Positions 23,913-36,510 of a stretch of DNA of 64,000 bases are shown here, in pieces (within the stretch, counting starts at the first letter, position 1; each line of letters opens with the position of its first letter). The position numbers and the translations under genes are program-made. The notes beneath the pieces were generated by a model, which did not search any database, had not been told where the DNA came from, and saw only the letters and a program-made list of their open reading frames with translations. The DNA is from Magicicada septendecula (taxonomy: Eukaryota; Arthropoda; Insecta; Hemiptera; Cicadidae), in the NCBI GenBank assembly GCA_034769895.1, contig CM068370.1, positions 41,459,344 through 41,523,343 of the forward strand, given 5' to 3'.

Positions 23913-26509
23913 GAATTCTCTCAAAAGTGGAAGGCAGATTTAAAAAATAATTGTACAGTACTCATAAATGACTTTAAAATATGTACTATACATTTGATAT
24001 TTTACTTGATTAAAAAATATAAACACACTTGTAAAATTATTTACAATACCAACACCTGTGATATATAAAAGTCTTCTTTCTAACATTAACTTTCTTAATA
24101 ATTGTACACAAAAAGTAGGTGTCATCAAAATGTAAACTATTCATTACATCTGATTCAATACCAAGAACTTCCAACTAATTGACATGATCATGCAATATAA
24201 TAAACGAGATAGGCCTCAATCCACATTTCACTGTACACAATCTGAACAATGTTGGAGAACCTAAGATCATACTCAGGAAATTTCAACAAATGGGAACTCT
24301 TCTTTCAGTCCATTGGCATAAATAATTTCTTAAAAATCTACAATAATCTTTGGTGGTTTTTCAAAAAAATTTTAACAGATCCTATAAATTAAAAACTTTT
24401 ATTTTGAAATTGTTTTTGGTCTGGTAAATCATTTTCTTAATTTATTTGATAAAAAAGCTATGATATCAAATATCTTTTTTTTCCTTTGTAACTCATTTAG
24501 TAAAAAAACTAAGGTAAGAATTCCAGCTGAGCAGACAGAAACTTAACTGTGGAAAAGGGCAGCAGGGCAGGACAACTACCTAGACAATTAAGGTCTAGTG
24601 GCCCTTTTATTTGGCAAATCCAAATAAATTTCCAATTTTTTTAAGATTGTAATTTTGCTGCCTTTACAAATTTTCTCCCCTGGGCTCACTCAGCTGTGTA
24701 TCACTATAATTGTACAGATGCTTCTACCCTATCATAGTATTTATAAAATAAAAAATAACCATAATAGAAGATGGTCACAGATAAGAGCCAAAACTACAAA
24801 AGGATACTTCCAAAAAAGCGCTGGAGTGAGTTAGTTTTTACAGTGTGCAAAGAGTTTTCATAAGGTACTGATTAAGACCAAACAGTGGCTTTCTGCTTTC
24901 TGCAACATATACTGAAAAACTGATATGTATACTAAAATGTATATTATATGGTCATGATAATTACTATGATGCAGGAAAAACTTTATATCTCAATTTATCT
25001 TTAATATTGTACACAGTAAGAAAACGCAGTCTGAAATGAATGTTGACTTTAAAAACAAAAATATGGAAAATGAATTTCAGTTTAAGATATGAAACAACAG
25101 CAGAAACATGATTAAAACTAACTTGATAAAACACCAACACCATATGCTCTAATCATAGAAATATAATTTCAAAAAGCCAGAAAGCGAGAAGGTAATAAAT
25201 GTAAAAGTGTAAATTATATTGAATTCATGAGATATGTCTGAGAAAAATGTGCTGTAAAACATGTTTGCTCTTTTTGTTGGACAAGTCATTCACAGAAAGC
25301 AAACACCTATATTTATTCTTTCCATTAACATATGAACTCACCTTTCATGTGCAAATAAAATGACTGTGTAAGGTTATCTATGCAACAATAATAGTTGAAG
25401 TATAAAATTACTCATGTATTCCATTAATGGTTGTTTTTTGAGGGGGTGAGACATGGTTTGATTATATATGGCGACATTGCGACATAAGTGAAATATTTTA
25501 CCTCTACATACTTATATATACTGAATATTTACAAATATGTTTGTAACACAGTGGAATGTTACTACTGTCACTAATGGTTTGTGTGGCATTACATGTACCT
25601 TAGTTATTAGTTACAAATTTTAGTAAAAAAAAAAGGGCTCACTGTGATGCACTGCTGGTTAAAATAAAAATAGTTCAACAGACAAACCTGTGGAACACGT
25701 TTTGTGCTTTAGCTTTGTTGGATATGACGTCAAGTCTGAATAAAGAGATCTTAGAAGAATTAAGGGACATATAAAAAAATAATTTTAATCTTCTAGAAGA
25801 GAAAGCATAAATAATACAAAATAACTGAAAATTTGTTGTCCTAACAATATATCTCATTGGTTTCCTAACTAATAAAATATAACTGAATACAAAAATTGTA
25901 TTGTATTGTATGTATTCCTAAAAAACTGAGAGATGCTGGAGTACATGGTGTCCACTGAAATGTTGGTGAAATGGAACAGGTCCAATAGAAGACATGAATA
26001 AGTACTTGACAACAACTGAAATTGAAGGATTAAAATTGACTGAAGGGAAATGAATCATTGAAAGGAAACTTGAAGTTGAACAAGGTGAAAGAAGATTATG
26101 GACTGCTGGGTTCCCTAAAGGAGAAGTAGTACCACTAAGAACTGAAAAATCTGTACAGGATAGGGAAACAGGGAAAGAACTGGTCAAACTGAAACCTGTC
26201 AATGGGGGGGGGGGGGTTCAAATTTAAAGATGATAAATCTATTTTATCTTATAACTTATCATTAAAAGGAACTCCATCCTAAATTAGTAATTTTTATAAT
26301 AGACCTGTTCTTGAGTGATATTTATGATTGCTTTCATACTCGCAACGTAATTACTGAACGAAGAAATATACAATAATAATAAACAAAAAAGGCAGAAATA
26401 AAGCCTGCTTGATAATTAAATATTGTCTATTCAGGATATATCAAACTCTTTATCCTTATACTTTTCCGATTCTGTATACCAATTGATCCGTCCACCATCC
26501 GAGGCTGCT
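23913..26509. other. intronic, no further gene recognised
   Basis: AT-rich intron sequence. A poly-G run lies at 26206-26216. Bases 25930-26200 have an unusual, less AT-rich composition and open minus-strand frame, but the protein is serine-rich and featureless, so I do not call it a gene. Confidence 0.6.
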
Positions 26510-26960
26510 GTTGAGTTTTTATAACATGTTGCTTTTACAGTGTGGGGTTGTTAGCCCCACGCCCAACCCCCAACCTGGAGGACCAGGAGCTTTGATTTCG
26601 GGCTGCTCTTCCCCTAGAAAGTTGCCTTCGCTTCGGCTAACGAGTGCTCTCTGCCCGGTCGCAGTATCACAGCCGGTTAAATCAATATCTGATTGCCGCC
26701 TGTGATAATTCAAAGTTAAGCCGGTCCAGGTTCATTCCCTATATGCCCTAATTTGGTACTGGTGGGTACTGCTGCCCTCCCCCAGGAATGTTTATCGACC
26801 TTCCGGTCTAGATCCGTACTGTTCTGCATCAACAGGGTCACCTCTAGTAGGATGTAGCTCTTCACCACGCAGTATGGTCTTGGCTGGAGATAGGCTAAGG
26901 GCTCCTTTGGGAGCTAACATCGCATAATCCAACAAAATGATTGTTGCTTAGTGGGTGTTA
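26510..26960 (+). repeat. GC-richer interspersed repeat, probably LINE-derived
   Basis: Contains GGTTGTTAGCCCCACGCCCA and CCAACCTGGAGGACCAGG, phrases I associate with non-coding ends of widespread LINE-like repeats in invertebrates. This is from memory of the pattern, not a match I can test. No intact ORF. It stands out from the AT-rich intron. Confidence 0.4.
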
Positions 26961-27659
26961 ATTCAGGCTGTTTAGCTGATAGTAAACCATTCAGTTTTTA
27001 AGTGGAACCATATGTTGCAAAGATGTCTAAAAACGTTTTAGACTAGGTTTCAGGCTAAAGTTAATGGATTGCTTTTTATGATTATAAGTTGATTGGATCC
27101 AGAATTGTCCAAAGGGGGAGACTAAATTTTTCTACATTTTCAATGGTCTGGTACGTGCATGCATATTATAGTGAAATAATTCCTCAGAGGTAAGGATTAA
27201 ATTATTTCATAGTATTCTTTTTAATAATGTAGATTTTATAATTTTAATAGCCTGCAGAATCTTATTCTGAACATATTTAGAATGGGGCCTATAGCACCTT
27301 GGATCTGCCTATGATTTCTTTTGTCATATTATTACCTTCTTGTAACTTAGTGGACCAAGTTGCCAAGTTGAGTTGTCAAGCTGTTTAATATGGCTGTGTC
27401 TTGTCCTAGCACTTTTCTCATCAATATCAATAGCCTTAATGAAAATTTTTCTAAGTAAATGTCCTGGCTATTATTATTTCCTTCTGATATAAAGTTTTCT
27501 GATGCCTTTTTCCTCAATCATCATCTCAAATGGCTTATCATTGCTCACATTTCATCTCCTCTAACTCCATATCTAAAAATCCTCTAACCTTTCCATGTGT
27601 CTTTTTCCAGTTTGTGATTCATAGCCATGCAATGAATCTCCATTTAAAGCACTTTATAC
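26961..27659. other. intronic, no gene recognised
   Basis: AT-rich intron DNA with no coding or repeat signature I can name. Confidence 0.55.
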
Positions 27660-27670
27660 AAAAATTCTTT

Positions 27671-28045
27671 AATTATAAGTATAATACTACTGACTTGGGA
27701 CACAAAGTTTTTATTGGTAACAATGTAAAAATAATACCTTGTAACTTGAACCAGTTTTCACATGTAACCTGAACCAGCTTTGTCAGAGGCTGTCACTAGG
27801 AGCACTGTCCGTCTTGTTCTTGGTGATGGCACCATTGTTTAGAAGACCGATGTTGTGTGTGTACGGTGTGATATGTTTGAATAGTATGTGTGATTTGGAT
27901 TGTAAATCTGATAAGCGAAAACTGGTTCAGGCTACAAGGTAAAAATTTTACATTTTTACCAACATAAAACTTTGTGTTCCGAGTCAGTAATATTATACTT
28001 ATAATTAATTAATCAACGGACACGTCATGGACAACAAAATCCAAG
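27671..28045. mobile_element. PLE family B insertion with opposed arms, 375 bp, 11 bp TSD
   Basis: Flanked by AAAAATTCTTT at 27660-27670 and 28046-28056. The left part (27671-27904) is a minus-strand copy of the 3' region, from AATTATAAGTATAATACTAC through a decayed hammerhead (27732-27794) into the endonuclease tail. The right part is a plus-strand copy: a hammerhead remnant (CUGAUAAGCGAAAACUGGU, with stem II deleted but G12 intact), TTTGTGTTCCGAGTCAG, then GGACACGTCATGGACAACAA and AATCCAAG. The TSD fixes the family's 3' terminus at ATCCAAG. Confidence 0.85.
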
Positions 28046-28056
28046 AAAAATTCTTT

Positions 28057-29616
28057 GTTCCAAATCCAATGTTTCTCAAGATTAGAAACTGTTTTTCATA
28101 AAAAAAATTTGCTAATAGGGTGGTCATTGACTTTTTGGTCTGGTCAGGTCACGTTTGTTATTAAGTTTAGCAATTTTGCTATAGTGACTGCTGAAATAAT
28201 AATTGCTTTGTCATTTAGAACCAGTATTTAAGACAGCGTCATTTAGAACGTGATAGTGGTGGAGATTCTTAAAGGTCTTGTCCAGCATAACTGCAACAAC
28301 TTGTAACAGAGTTGGTAATCTGGATTTGATCTCTTTGATTAATACTGTATCTGCTGAGACTAGTTTACCCAAGTGAAATTCCTAACCTGTCTGAACTACA
28401 AACCCCCTGTTTGCCTTTTATTTTATTTCCTTTTACTTGTGACATATCCAATGTGTAACGCTTCCATTTTCAGTCAGTTTATTTTCAAATCAATTCACAA
28501 AGTTTGCGATAATAAACCACATTGCAGGGTTCTATTCTATTGAGTTACTCGCTTCTCAGTTTCCAAGTCTGTGGTGTTTATACCACAAATCTCTTGCTAG
28601 CCTTTTTCCAGCTCTTTGGATCCACTATTGTTGCGGACCATCTATTCATATTATCTTGCTTGGTTCAAAGTTGAACAAGCTGTTGGTTATTCGTTTGCCT
28701 CCCATGCCCACTATCCGTATCCATTTGTGATGTCCGTACCACAAAAGTAATTTTCTTTTCATGTAATGAATTATTGTTTCTTTTCTGTTTGTTCATTCTG
28801 TATTATATTATTTCCTCACGCATCATATATTCCAAGCATGAAACTCTAGCAGTCTGCCTCATAAAGCAAATTTCTGCAGTTTCAGCACTGTGATTCATAG
28901 ACAGTAATTAGGTTTGCAATAGCCTAGTAGACATTTACATTCACTTTAGTTTTCAGTGTGATCTTCATTTACCACAGAAAGGAAATTTATTTGCGTATGG
29001 TACTTTTACCCAATATCTTATATCTTCCTCATCATATATGTTCCATCCTGACTAATAAAACTTCCCAAAAACGTATACGGTATCATTCATATTGTTGTTT
29101 AATGATTACATTGCCTGGTAAGTGAAGATTCACTGATTGGTTCCCAAGGCAAATTATTATGTTTTTTTTTTTTAATGTCCTGACTTAATAATTCTGTTAT
29201 ATTTTTCTCTTAATTTGTTGTTTAATTTTTGTCACTTCTCTTTTTACTTCTCTGTTACTTCTTCCACAGCACTTTCTACCCTAAATACCTTGTGTATTGA
29301 GCTTTTTCTTTATCCTATCAGCCTTGATCAGCTCATTTATGTCTCCTTTATTATCCCAACTGCTAGTCTTTTTACAGTTCACAAGAATTTTAACTTTGGC
29401 CATATAATGGTCTCACCAAAATTTTGTATGTCTGAAAATTTGGATGTTTATGAACTTTAATTCTGAATTTATGATAATACAAATTTTAACCAGAAATTCA
29501 GAAAGCAATAAACATTGTTCTGTTGTTACAGGTTATTTATTGTTTCATTGTAATATATAACATTGTTTTTATATAAAATTGTTTCTAATACAACATTATT
29601 TTTTTCCCCTTTACAG
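28057..29616. other. intronic, no gene recognised
   Basis: AT-rich intron sequence up to the acceptor. Open frames at 29215-29460 have no family resemblance. Confidence 0.6.
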
Positions 29617-29892
29617 GTTATAGATAACAATTTAGAAATCGATCTGAACATTAGATTATACATTCTGATGCTGGCAATTCCATTAATACCACTGGGAATT
29701 ATCCGCACACTGAAATATCTGGTCCCGTTCTCGGCACTTGCAACAGTGTTCATTATGGTTGGTCTTTCCTTCACACTGTACTACACGTTCACTGATCTGC
29801 CGGACATATCATCAAGACATTCTTTCAGTTCTTTCCACCAGTTGCCTCTTTTCTTCTCAACTGTGCTGTTTGCTATGGAAGGAATTGGGACA
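29617..29892 (+). CDS. SLC36-like transporter, second visible exon
   Basis: Acceptor CCCTTTACAG ends at 29616; donor GTAAGT starts at 29893. It encodes 92 residues: VIDNNLEIDLNIRLYILMLA, a hydrophobic helix (IPLIPLGIIRTLKYLVPFSA), a further helix (LATVFIMVGLSFTLYYTF), a short loop (TDLPDISSRHSFSSF), and LPLFFSTVLFAMEGIGT. FxxxxFAxEGIG is the highly conserved SLC36 signature that precedes VLPxEN, found at the start of the next exon. Both ends are phase 0. Family assignment rests mostly on this exon and the next. Confidence 0.93.
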
Positions 29893-30999
29893 GTAAGTAG
29901 TGAAACTGAATGTACTTACAAGATAATAAATGAATTTCAAACAAAGAATATACATTCTTCATGCATAACCGATATAGTCTTACTGCATTTCACTTCATAA
30001 AATACTAAAACTGTATGATTTTTTTATACAGGTGTCAGAATGGCCAATAATTGATAGTACGATTAACTGTCAACTACCAATAACCATTAACTATTAACTA
30101 CTGCTGGTACCATTCAAATCTTTAAAGACCCAACAGTTCATTATTTACTTTCAAAAAGTTTACTGACTAATGTTTTAAGTTATATGCACTAGCAGAAATT
30201 AAATGTGGAATTTTAATAGATATAATTATTTTGATACCTTAATATGCTAAATTTTACAATGTAATTATAATATACATTATAATAATAAAAACAATTACAT
30301 TAATTTGTGAAAGAAATAAAACTTTAATCTTGAATCTCTAGCATAACCCAAAAGCAAACATATTTTGCTTTCATATTCCTTGACAGTCTATTCTACGAAT
30401 AATACTTCAATTTTATGAAAGTTTTTAACTGACACTTTAATTTACACATTAATAAAATAACAAATTATATAGTGCATTTACATTTTCCCGTTATAATTAC
30501 TTACTTGAACATGTCCTGAATTTGTTTTCTTTACACTGTTGAAATAGGTAAATTATTTATCCATCGTTAATATATTTTCTTGCATGCCTGTGAATGATGA
30601 ACCACATACTCCTACAGGTATGGAGTATGGGCCACATACTGGATACCACATATGGGCAACCAGTGCTTTCACTGATAACTATAGACTTGTCAAAGATAAC
30701 CGAGGAGTTCACCTTGTCAGTTTTATTTTTGTGGGAGAGCACTTATGTAAGGATGTCACTTAGTTGAATGACACCAGAAGTTGATTATCTGTCAGCTTGT
30801 AGATAAAAACCATTACTGATAAAATACATTTTTGTTTACAGTCTGACTGAATACATCAAATTGGCATACTCCCTAATAACCACTTAATAAGTTTACCTAA
30901 TAATAAAATTTTACCTAATAACCTTAAAAGAGGTTATTGCTTCAAAGGTAGTATTAAATAGAATAAATGAAAGAACAAGACTATGGAAGTATGTTAGGA
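29893..30999. other. intronic, no gene recognised
   Basis: AT-rich intron DNA with no element recognised before the LINE fragment. Confidence 0.6.
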
Positions 31000-31860
31000 A
31001 CAAAACAGCTGAGTAGAATACTTCATTCTTTTATCATCATCGTCATCACCACTCCAAGGATAAGGCCCTAGACTTGTTCCAGAATCCATCTTCGCCTCGG
31101 TCTATTAATCTCTCTTCCCAGTACGGTAATAACCCAACGCAGTCATGGGTTGACAGATATCGGGCATGCGGTTCAAGCATTCCTCCTGTCATCTTCAATC
31201 TTCTGGTGCAACGATACAATTTTTAATTCAAGTCTAATATCCTCGTTCCTTTTCTGATCCAGGAGAGTACAATCTTGTGGCCATCTTAGAAATTTCATTT
31301 CAGCTGCCTGAAACCTCTGTATGTCCCTTTTACCAAGAGTCCATGTCTCACTAGCATACAGGAATGTGGGGACTGCGGCAAATTTGTAAAATTTCATTCA
31401 GGTATCCTTCCATGTTTTATTTTTCAGGTACCTATGAATCATTCCACAGATGTGTCTAAATTAGTTTACTATCCCAATCAATATCAGTTCCATAGGAGAT
31501 ATCACAACCCAGCTAATTAAAATGACTAACCTGATCCAAAATCTGATTATTCATGACTGTCTTATTCTTATAGGATACCTGCCCTGAAATGCCATCGTTT
31601 TAGATTTTTTAGCAGAGATCTGTAGCCCATAGTCTTGTATGATGCTATTGAACATAAATATCGCCCTTTGTAACTGGTCTTCTGTTTACTGTATCATTAC
31701 CTTGTCATCTGTATACAGCAATGGATTCACATGAATATTTCGCTGATGTGATATTCCCGAATCAACTTTAGCTGTCCATTGCTGAAATATGTCATCCATA
31801 TTAAAAAGTGTTGGTGAAATAGGACACCCTTTTCTCACACCTTCATTCTTTTGTATTATT
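31000..31860 (-). pseudogene. LINE reverse transcriptase fragment in intron
   Basis: Minus strand, 5' to 3': about 31760-31600 gives NPLLYTDDKVMIQ and FNSIIQDYGLQISAKKSKTM, the F/Y-x-DD motif and the following RT segment. About 31397-31200 gives MKFYKFAAVPTFLYASETWT, then AAEMKFLRWPQDCTLLDQKR and NEDIRLELKI, the usual ORF2 C-terminal region. The 3' end (31075-31025) runs into GATGACGATGATG triplets like the related copies at 38694 and 54768. Stops and frameshifts throughout. No TSD identified. Confidence 0.85.
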
Positions 31861-32450
31861 AATCATACCTTGTATACCTAATTACTAGATTAATTTAAAA
31901 TACCTAATTCTTATTTTAAAAATGTTCCACCAAGTTTCTATAATTTTTCTTGTATTTATTTTATTATATTTGTCTTGGTAAGTTTATTGTTATTCCCATT
32001 ATCTTGAATTTAAGTAATATTGAAGTGATTACAACACAATACAGTGTGTGTTTAAATGTTGGAGTAAATAAGAAAAAATAAATTCAAGACATTGTTTACT
32101 TACTATGGGTAATGTGTTGTGATGGCATTTAAGGTGAATCCAATATGAAAGTTTGTTTCTTTACCATGAAGACATTTTTAATAACATTGTTCTGTTTATT
32201 TCTTACTGTCTTGTACAGAATGATCCACATACTAGTCCAGACCAGTACATGCTGCCATGAAGGTGGAATTATGTTAATTGTTTAGCAGCAAATACTTCTT
32301 CGTATTATATTATCTTTACATGGTTTGGCCATGTAAAAACATGTTTGTCAATAAAACACATTATTTCACCTCCACAATACTGCCACCCAAGAATGGCACT
32401 GTATCAACAGCCTTTCATCAAATGTCACCAAAAAACATGTTTTGTGGAAG
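31861..32450. other. intronic, no gene recognised
   Basis: AT-rich intron sequence up to the hAT target site. Confidence 0.55.
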
Positions 32451-32989
32451 TCACTTCCATACAGTGGCGTAGCTAGGCTTTTTGGCGCCCGGGGCAAGGA
32501 GATCGTCGGCCGCCTTGCCTTCACAATTAAAAGGGGACAAAAGAGCAAAAATGAAGGTTCATCCAGTGAACAAAGTACTTAATAAATGCAAATGTGTAGA
32601 TTTTTGTATGAAAGCACGCCCAGCAAACGGCTTAAGAATATTTGTTAAATCAAAATTAAGAAATTACATATTATAATATTACCGATATTCAGTTTGTGTA
32701 CATTTATTATTAACAAATGTAGACTATAAAAAATGTAGTAATATAAAATATTTATAACGTAAAAATGTTCTAATAAGAATGCAAATTCCTTATAGGTCTT
32801 AAGCGCATCGTCAAAACAATATCCTAAAGCAACATAAAGTTAAACAATGAATAACATTAAAAGTAATAAAATAAATCACTTACCATTAAAGGTTAATGTT
32901 TCCATCTTCTATTAATAAACACTTAGTATTTAATAAATATTTAAAACGAGACATTTTAAAAAATAACTTTCAAGTTCTTAATTGCTGCA

Positions 32990-33680
32990 AAGTGGGTCAC
33001 TATAATCACTATAATCTAAAGACGAAGCAATGTCGTTTCCAATTGTAATTTTCGCTAGATTATATACCCTGTCTTGAGATATTGTTGATCCTAGGTACGA
33101 TTTAATCAATTTAAGCTTACTACACGATCTTTCACAAGAAGACACGGACACTGGTAAAGTAAGAAAACATTTTTAAAGCTGTTGCTAGTGTTTTGTAGGC
33201 TTCTAATCTCATTGAAGAAATGTATTGTAGCAGTCCCTGAGGTGTAATGTCTTTTTGTTCTCCGCTAACTTTTCCCTTTTAAATAAAAGTATGACGTCTT
33301 TCAAGTCACTGATCAATTCTTCACTGTTTACGTCATGTGGATACAGTTTTGCAAGCACTGTACACTTAATATTGATTTGGGAAAGCTGTTCCTTAAAATG
33401 TATATCCCCATCACTTATGCGCGTCTTAAATTTACAGAGAAACCCAAAGTGTTTTTCTAACTCTTTTATCTTAGAGAAACGGCTTGAAATTTCAACTGAC
33501 AGTTTGTCCAAATTTCTACTAGAGAACGTAGCATTTCTTGCCGAACGGTAATGCAGAATCGTCTGCATACTCCCCTGGCACCATGCGCTTCTTTCTTATC
33601 CTTTTTGTTATAATGACACACCATTCATTACATACCTGCTCTGCCTTAGTAACGACATTGTCACACAGCTCATTCCTCTA
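32990..33680 (-). pseudogene. hAT transposase, C-terminal part
   Basis: Minus strand 33568-33209 encodes SSRFSKIKELEKHFGFLCKF, NIKCTVLAKLYPHDVNSEEL and DLKDVILLF, the segment before the dimerisation domain in ZMYM1-like hATs (SSRF...FGFL...YP.DL). Downstream, 33165-33020 gives LPVSVSSCERSCSKLKLIKS, close to the hAT dimerisation consensus PVSVASGERSFSKLKLIKSY. Upstream, 33675-33570 holds VVTKAEQVCNEW and RRMVPGE-like pieces. Stops separate the blocks. Catalytic residues were not located because the central part is missing or too decayed. Confidence 0.8.
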
Positions 33681-33751
33681 AACTTTTAATTTGTAGGTTA
33701 TAGATAAATAAGTCACCTTGTATCCGCCGTGTGACTTCGTTGTACGTCGAT

Positions 33752-33795
33752 TAAAATGACGCGTTTCGGAACATATGCTCCATCATCAGATTAAA
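33752..33795 (-). ncRNA. hammerhead ribozyme motif, intact core
   Basis: Minus strand: CUGAUGA (33789-33783), one extra U, stem II GGAGC/GUUCC with loop AUAU, GAAA (33767-33764), stem III palindrome CGCG, then UC with cleavage expected after 33758. Stem I starts AAU/AUU and then has a U-rich internal loop, as in type I forms where loops contact each other. It begins 65 bp beyond the PLE stop codon. All invariant core bases are present. Confidence 0.87.
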
Positions 33796-33859
33796 TCACT
33801 CTATTGAGGTCGTTAACAGTTAAAATCACATGTTACACATAATTGTCAACTAACGTAAC

Positions 33860-34813
33860 TCACTCGCTTTCTAAATGGTGCGCACCACAGCGAAGCCGAT
33901 CGGACACTGAATTATTATCTGAGTGATTACGCCTAAGCAGGTTCAATGCTGTATCGTATAGCGGGTTGGATTTAAAATTTAAATGGTCATTCAATATGAA
34001 GTCTCGGCTGTTTATGTTATTATATGCTTTGTATATTTTGAACTCTTCTATTGCGTCCATGTAACGGCCTTTGTTGCACACATGTAGGGGTATCAAATTA
34101 GATTTGAAATCGGTATAATTATGATTGTGTAAGATTAAGTGGCGGGCAAAGTTGGACTTGATATTATTTAACAGAGTGAGATTATTTAGGTGACGTTTTG
34201 GTGTGTGCTCTTGAAATCGTTTGAGGAAACCTCTTCCCGTTTGACCAATGTAAAAACTGTTGCAGTCGTTACATGATAATTTATATATGCTGGATTTCTT
34301 TTCTAAAGGTATGGGTTTTCTGTGACGTAGTATTTTTAATAGACTATTGTTTGTTTTGAAGGTAGCGGTAATATTCAATTTATTAAATGTGGAGGTTAGA
34401 ATCTTTGGCATTATATTTGTGTATGTGGTAGAAATAAATGTTATTTTTGTATCATTATCTACTGGGGGCTTGGATTTTCGAATTTTATGTTTCTTGATGA
34501 GATTATCAATTAACGTGTTTTTGTAACCATTAGCTAAAGCTATATGGTTAATGGTATTCAACTCCTCACGGTAATCATCATCACTGAGAGGCACTGCCAA
34601 CAATCTGCGGATAAAGTAATTATAAGCTGCCAACTTTTGCAAAAAGGGATGATAAGAGTCAGCATGTATTGTCACATCAGTGATGGTCGGTTTTCTATAA
34701 ATATTACATTTCAATTTATCTATGTGTTTAATGACAGACAAATCTAAAAAATTTAATTTATTATCCACTTCGGTTTCCAGCGTGAATTGAATGTTTTTAT
34801 TGATACTATTCAT
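33860..34813 (-). CDS. PLE linker and GIY-YIG endonuclease, 317-codon open frame
   Basis: Uninterrupted. From the N-terminal side: FTLETEVDNKLNFLDLSVIK and IYRKPTITD (post-RT segment shared by all PLEs here), AYNYFIRRLLAVPLS, then SSIYKLSCNDCNSFYIGQTG (GIY-YIG core with CNDC pair) and FQEHTPKRHLN, FARHLILHNHNY, and EEFKIYKAYNN. In the family, this endonuclease is fused to the RT and nicks target DNA. Here the RT lies in another frame upstream (YARYVDDTFLIFNG at about 34890-34850, with a frameshift near 34830), so the full protein cannot be made. The listed start is only the first Met of the frame. Confidence 0.88.
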   Translation of the reverse strand: MNSINKNIQFTLETEVDNKLNFLDLSVIKHIDKLKCNIYRKPTITDVTIHADSYHPFLQKLAAYNYFIRRLLAVPLSDDDYREELNTINHIALANGYKNTLIDNLIKKHKIRKSKPPVDNDTKITFISTTYTNIMPKILTSTFNKLNITATFKTNNSLLKILRHRKPIPLEKKSSIYKLSCNDCNSFYIGQTGRGFLKRFQEHTPKRHLNNLTLLNNIKSNFARHLILHNHNYTDFKSNLIPLHVCNKGRYMDAIEEFKIYKAYNNINSRDFILNDHLNFKSNPLYDTALNLLRRNHSDNNSVSDRLRCGAHHLESE

Positions 34814-35023
34814 ATAATGTTTTAGGTTTCCATCTGTCGTACAGTACCATTGAAAATTAGAAAGGTATCGTCTACATAACGTGCATAAAATATTATATCA
34901 TTTTACTTCCATATTCCTTAAGGAATGGAAGTATGGTGATGGCAAAAAAAATCGTGTTCGAGATTATTGCAGATTCTTATTCTACTACACTCAAAACATG
35001 AAAAAAAGTCGTTTTCCGAAAAG

Positions 35024-35083
35024 TGTCTGTGTGTCTGTCTGTCTGTCTGTCTGTCTGTGTGTCTGTCTGTCTGTCTGTCTGTA
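35024..35083 (+). repeat. (GTCT)n microsatellite inside HINE
   Basis: GTCT tetranucleotides interrupted by GTGT. DINE-1-type elements characteristically carry a GTCY array next to their tandem repeats. Confidence 0.9.
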
Positions 35084-35093
35084 GATTTTTTTT

Positions 35094-36510
35094 CTATGGC
35101 AAACGATAACTGCCGCAAATTCAAACAGAATCAAATAATTTTTTGCATACAGCCCGGTTTTGCAGAGTTCTCGCGACCTATTGTTTTTGGTGAAGATCGG
35201 TTGAGGGAAAGGGGTAGTTTACCTGCAACGGTTTTTTTTAGCAAGGGTAATTTTGTTTGTTTGGCAAACGATAACAGCCGCAAATTCAAACAGAATCAAA
35301 TAATGTTTCGCATACAGCCCTGAATTGTAGAGTTCTCAAGACCTATTGTTTTTGGTGAAGATCGGTTAAGGGAAAGGGGTAGTTTACCTGTAACGTTTTA
35401 TGTTTTAACAAGGGTATTTCCTATGGCAAACGATAACAGCCGCAAATTCAAACAGAATGAAAAGATTATTTGCATACAGCCCTAAATTGTAGAGTTCTCA
35501 ATACCTTTTGTTTTTGGTGAAGATCGGTTAAGGGAAAGGGGTAGTTTACCTACAACGTTTTTTTAACAAGGGTATTTTCTATGGCAAACGATAACAGCCG
35601 CAAATTCAAACAGAATCAAATACTTTTCTGCATACAGCCCTGATTTGTAGAGTACTCAAGACCTATTGTTTTTGGTGAAGATCGGTTGAGGGGAAGGGGT
35701 AGTTTACCAGCAACGTTTTTTATCATGCGTATTTTCTATGGCAAACGACAACTGCCGCAAATTCAAACAGAATCAAATAATTTTCTGCATACAGCCCTGA
35801 TTTGTAGAGTACTCAAGACCTATTGTTTTTGGTGAAGATCGGTTGAGGGGAAGGGGTAGTTTACCAGCAACGTTTTTTATCATGCGTATTTTCTATGGCA
35901 AACGACAACTGCCGCAAATTCAAACAGAATCAAATAATTTTTTGCATACAGCCCTGATTTGTAGAGTACTCGCGACCTATTGTTTTTGGTGAAGATCGGT
36001 TGAGGGGAAGGGGTAGTTTACCTGCTACGGTTTTTTTTATCAAGGGAAATTTTTTTTTTTTGGCAAACGATAACAGCCGCAAATTCAAACAGAATCAAAT
36101 AATGTTTCGCATACAGCCCTGAATTGTAGATTTCTCAAGACCTATTGTTTTTGGTGAAGATCGGTTGAGGGAAAGGGGTAGTTTACCTGCAACGTTTTTT
36201 TAACAAGGGTATTTTCTATGGCAAACGATAACAGCCGCAAATTCAAACAGAATCAAATAATGTTTTGCATACAGTCCTGATTTGTAGAGTACTCAAGATC
36301 TATTGTTTTTGGTGAAGATCGGTTAAGGGGAAGGGGTAGTTTACCTGCAACGTTTTTTTATCAAGCGTATTTTCTATGGCAAACGATAACAGCCGCAAAT
36401 TCAAACAGAATCAAATAATTTTTTGCATACGTCCCTGAATTGTAGAGGTCTCAATGACTTTCGATTTTGGTGAAGATCGGTTAAGGGGAAGGGGTAGTTT
36501 ACCTGCAACC
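35094..36510 (+). repeat. minisatellite, nine units of 157-165 bp
   Basis: Each unit contains TATGGCAAACGATAACAGCC, CAAATTCAAACAGAATCAAA, CATACAGCCCTGA, TTGTTTTTGGTGAAGATCGG and AAGGGGTAGTTTACCTGCAA. GGCAAACG starts recur near 35098, 35263, 35425, 35583, 35740, 35897, 36062, 36220 and 36378. Spacing varies mainly with poly-T length. Confidence 0.92.

Noticed and set aside
25918..26202. 94-codon minus-strand ORF, serine-rich
   Set aside because: No motif, no splice context and low-complexity residue composition; it lies inside the transporter intron.
29563..29616. Start of the open frame at 29563 as a transporter start codon
   Set aside because: The frame upstream of 29617 is intron: the acceptor CCCTTTACAG and the conserved SSFKQ-V join across introns place the exon start at 29617.
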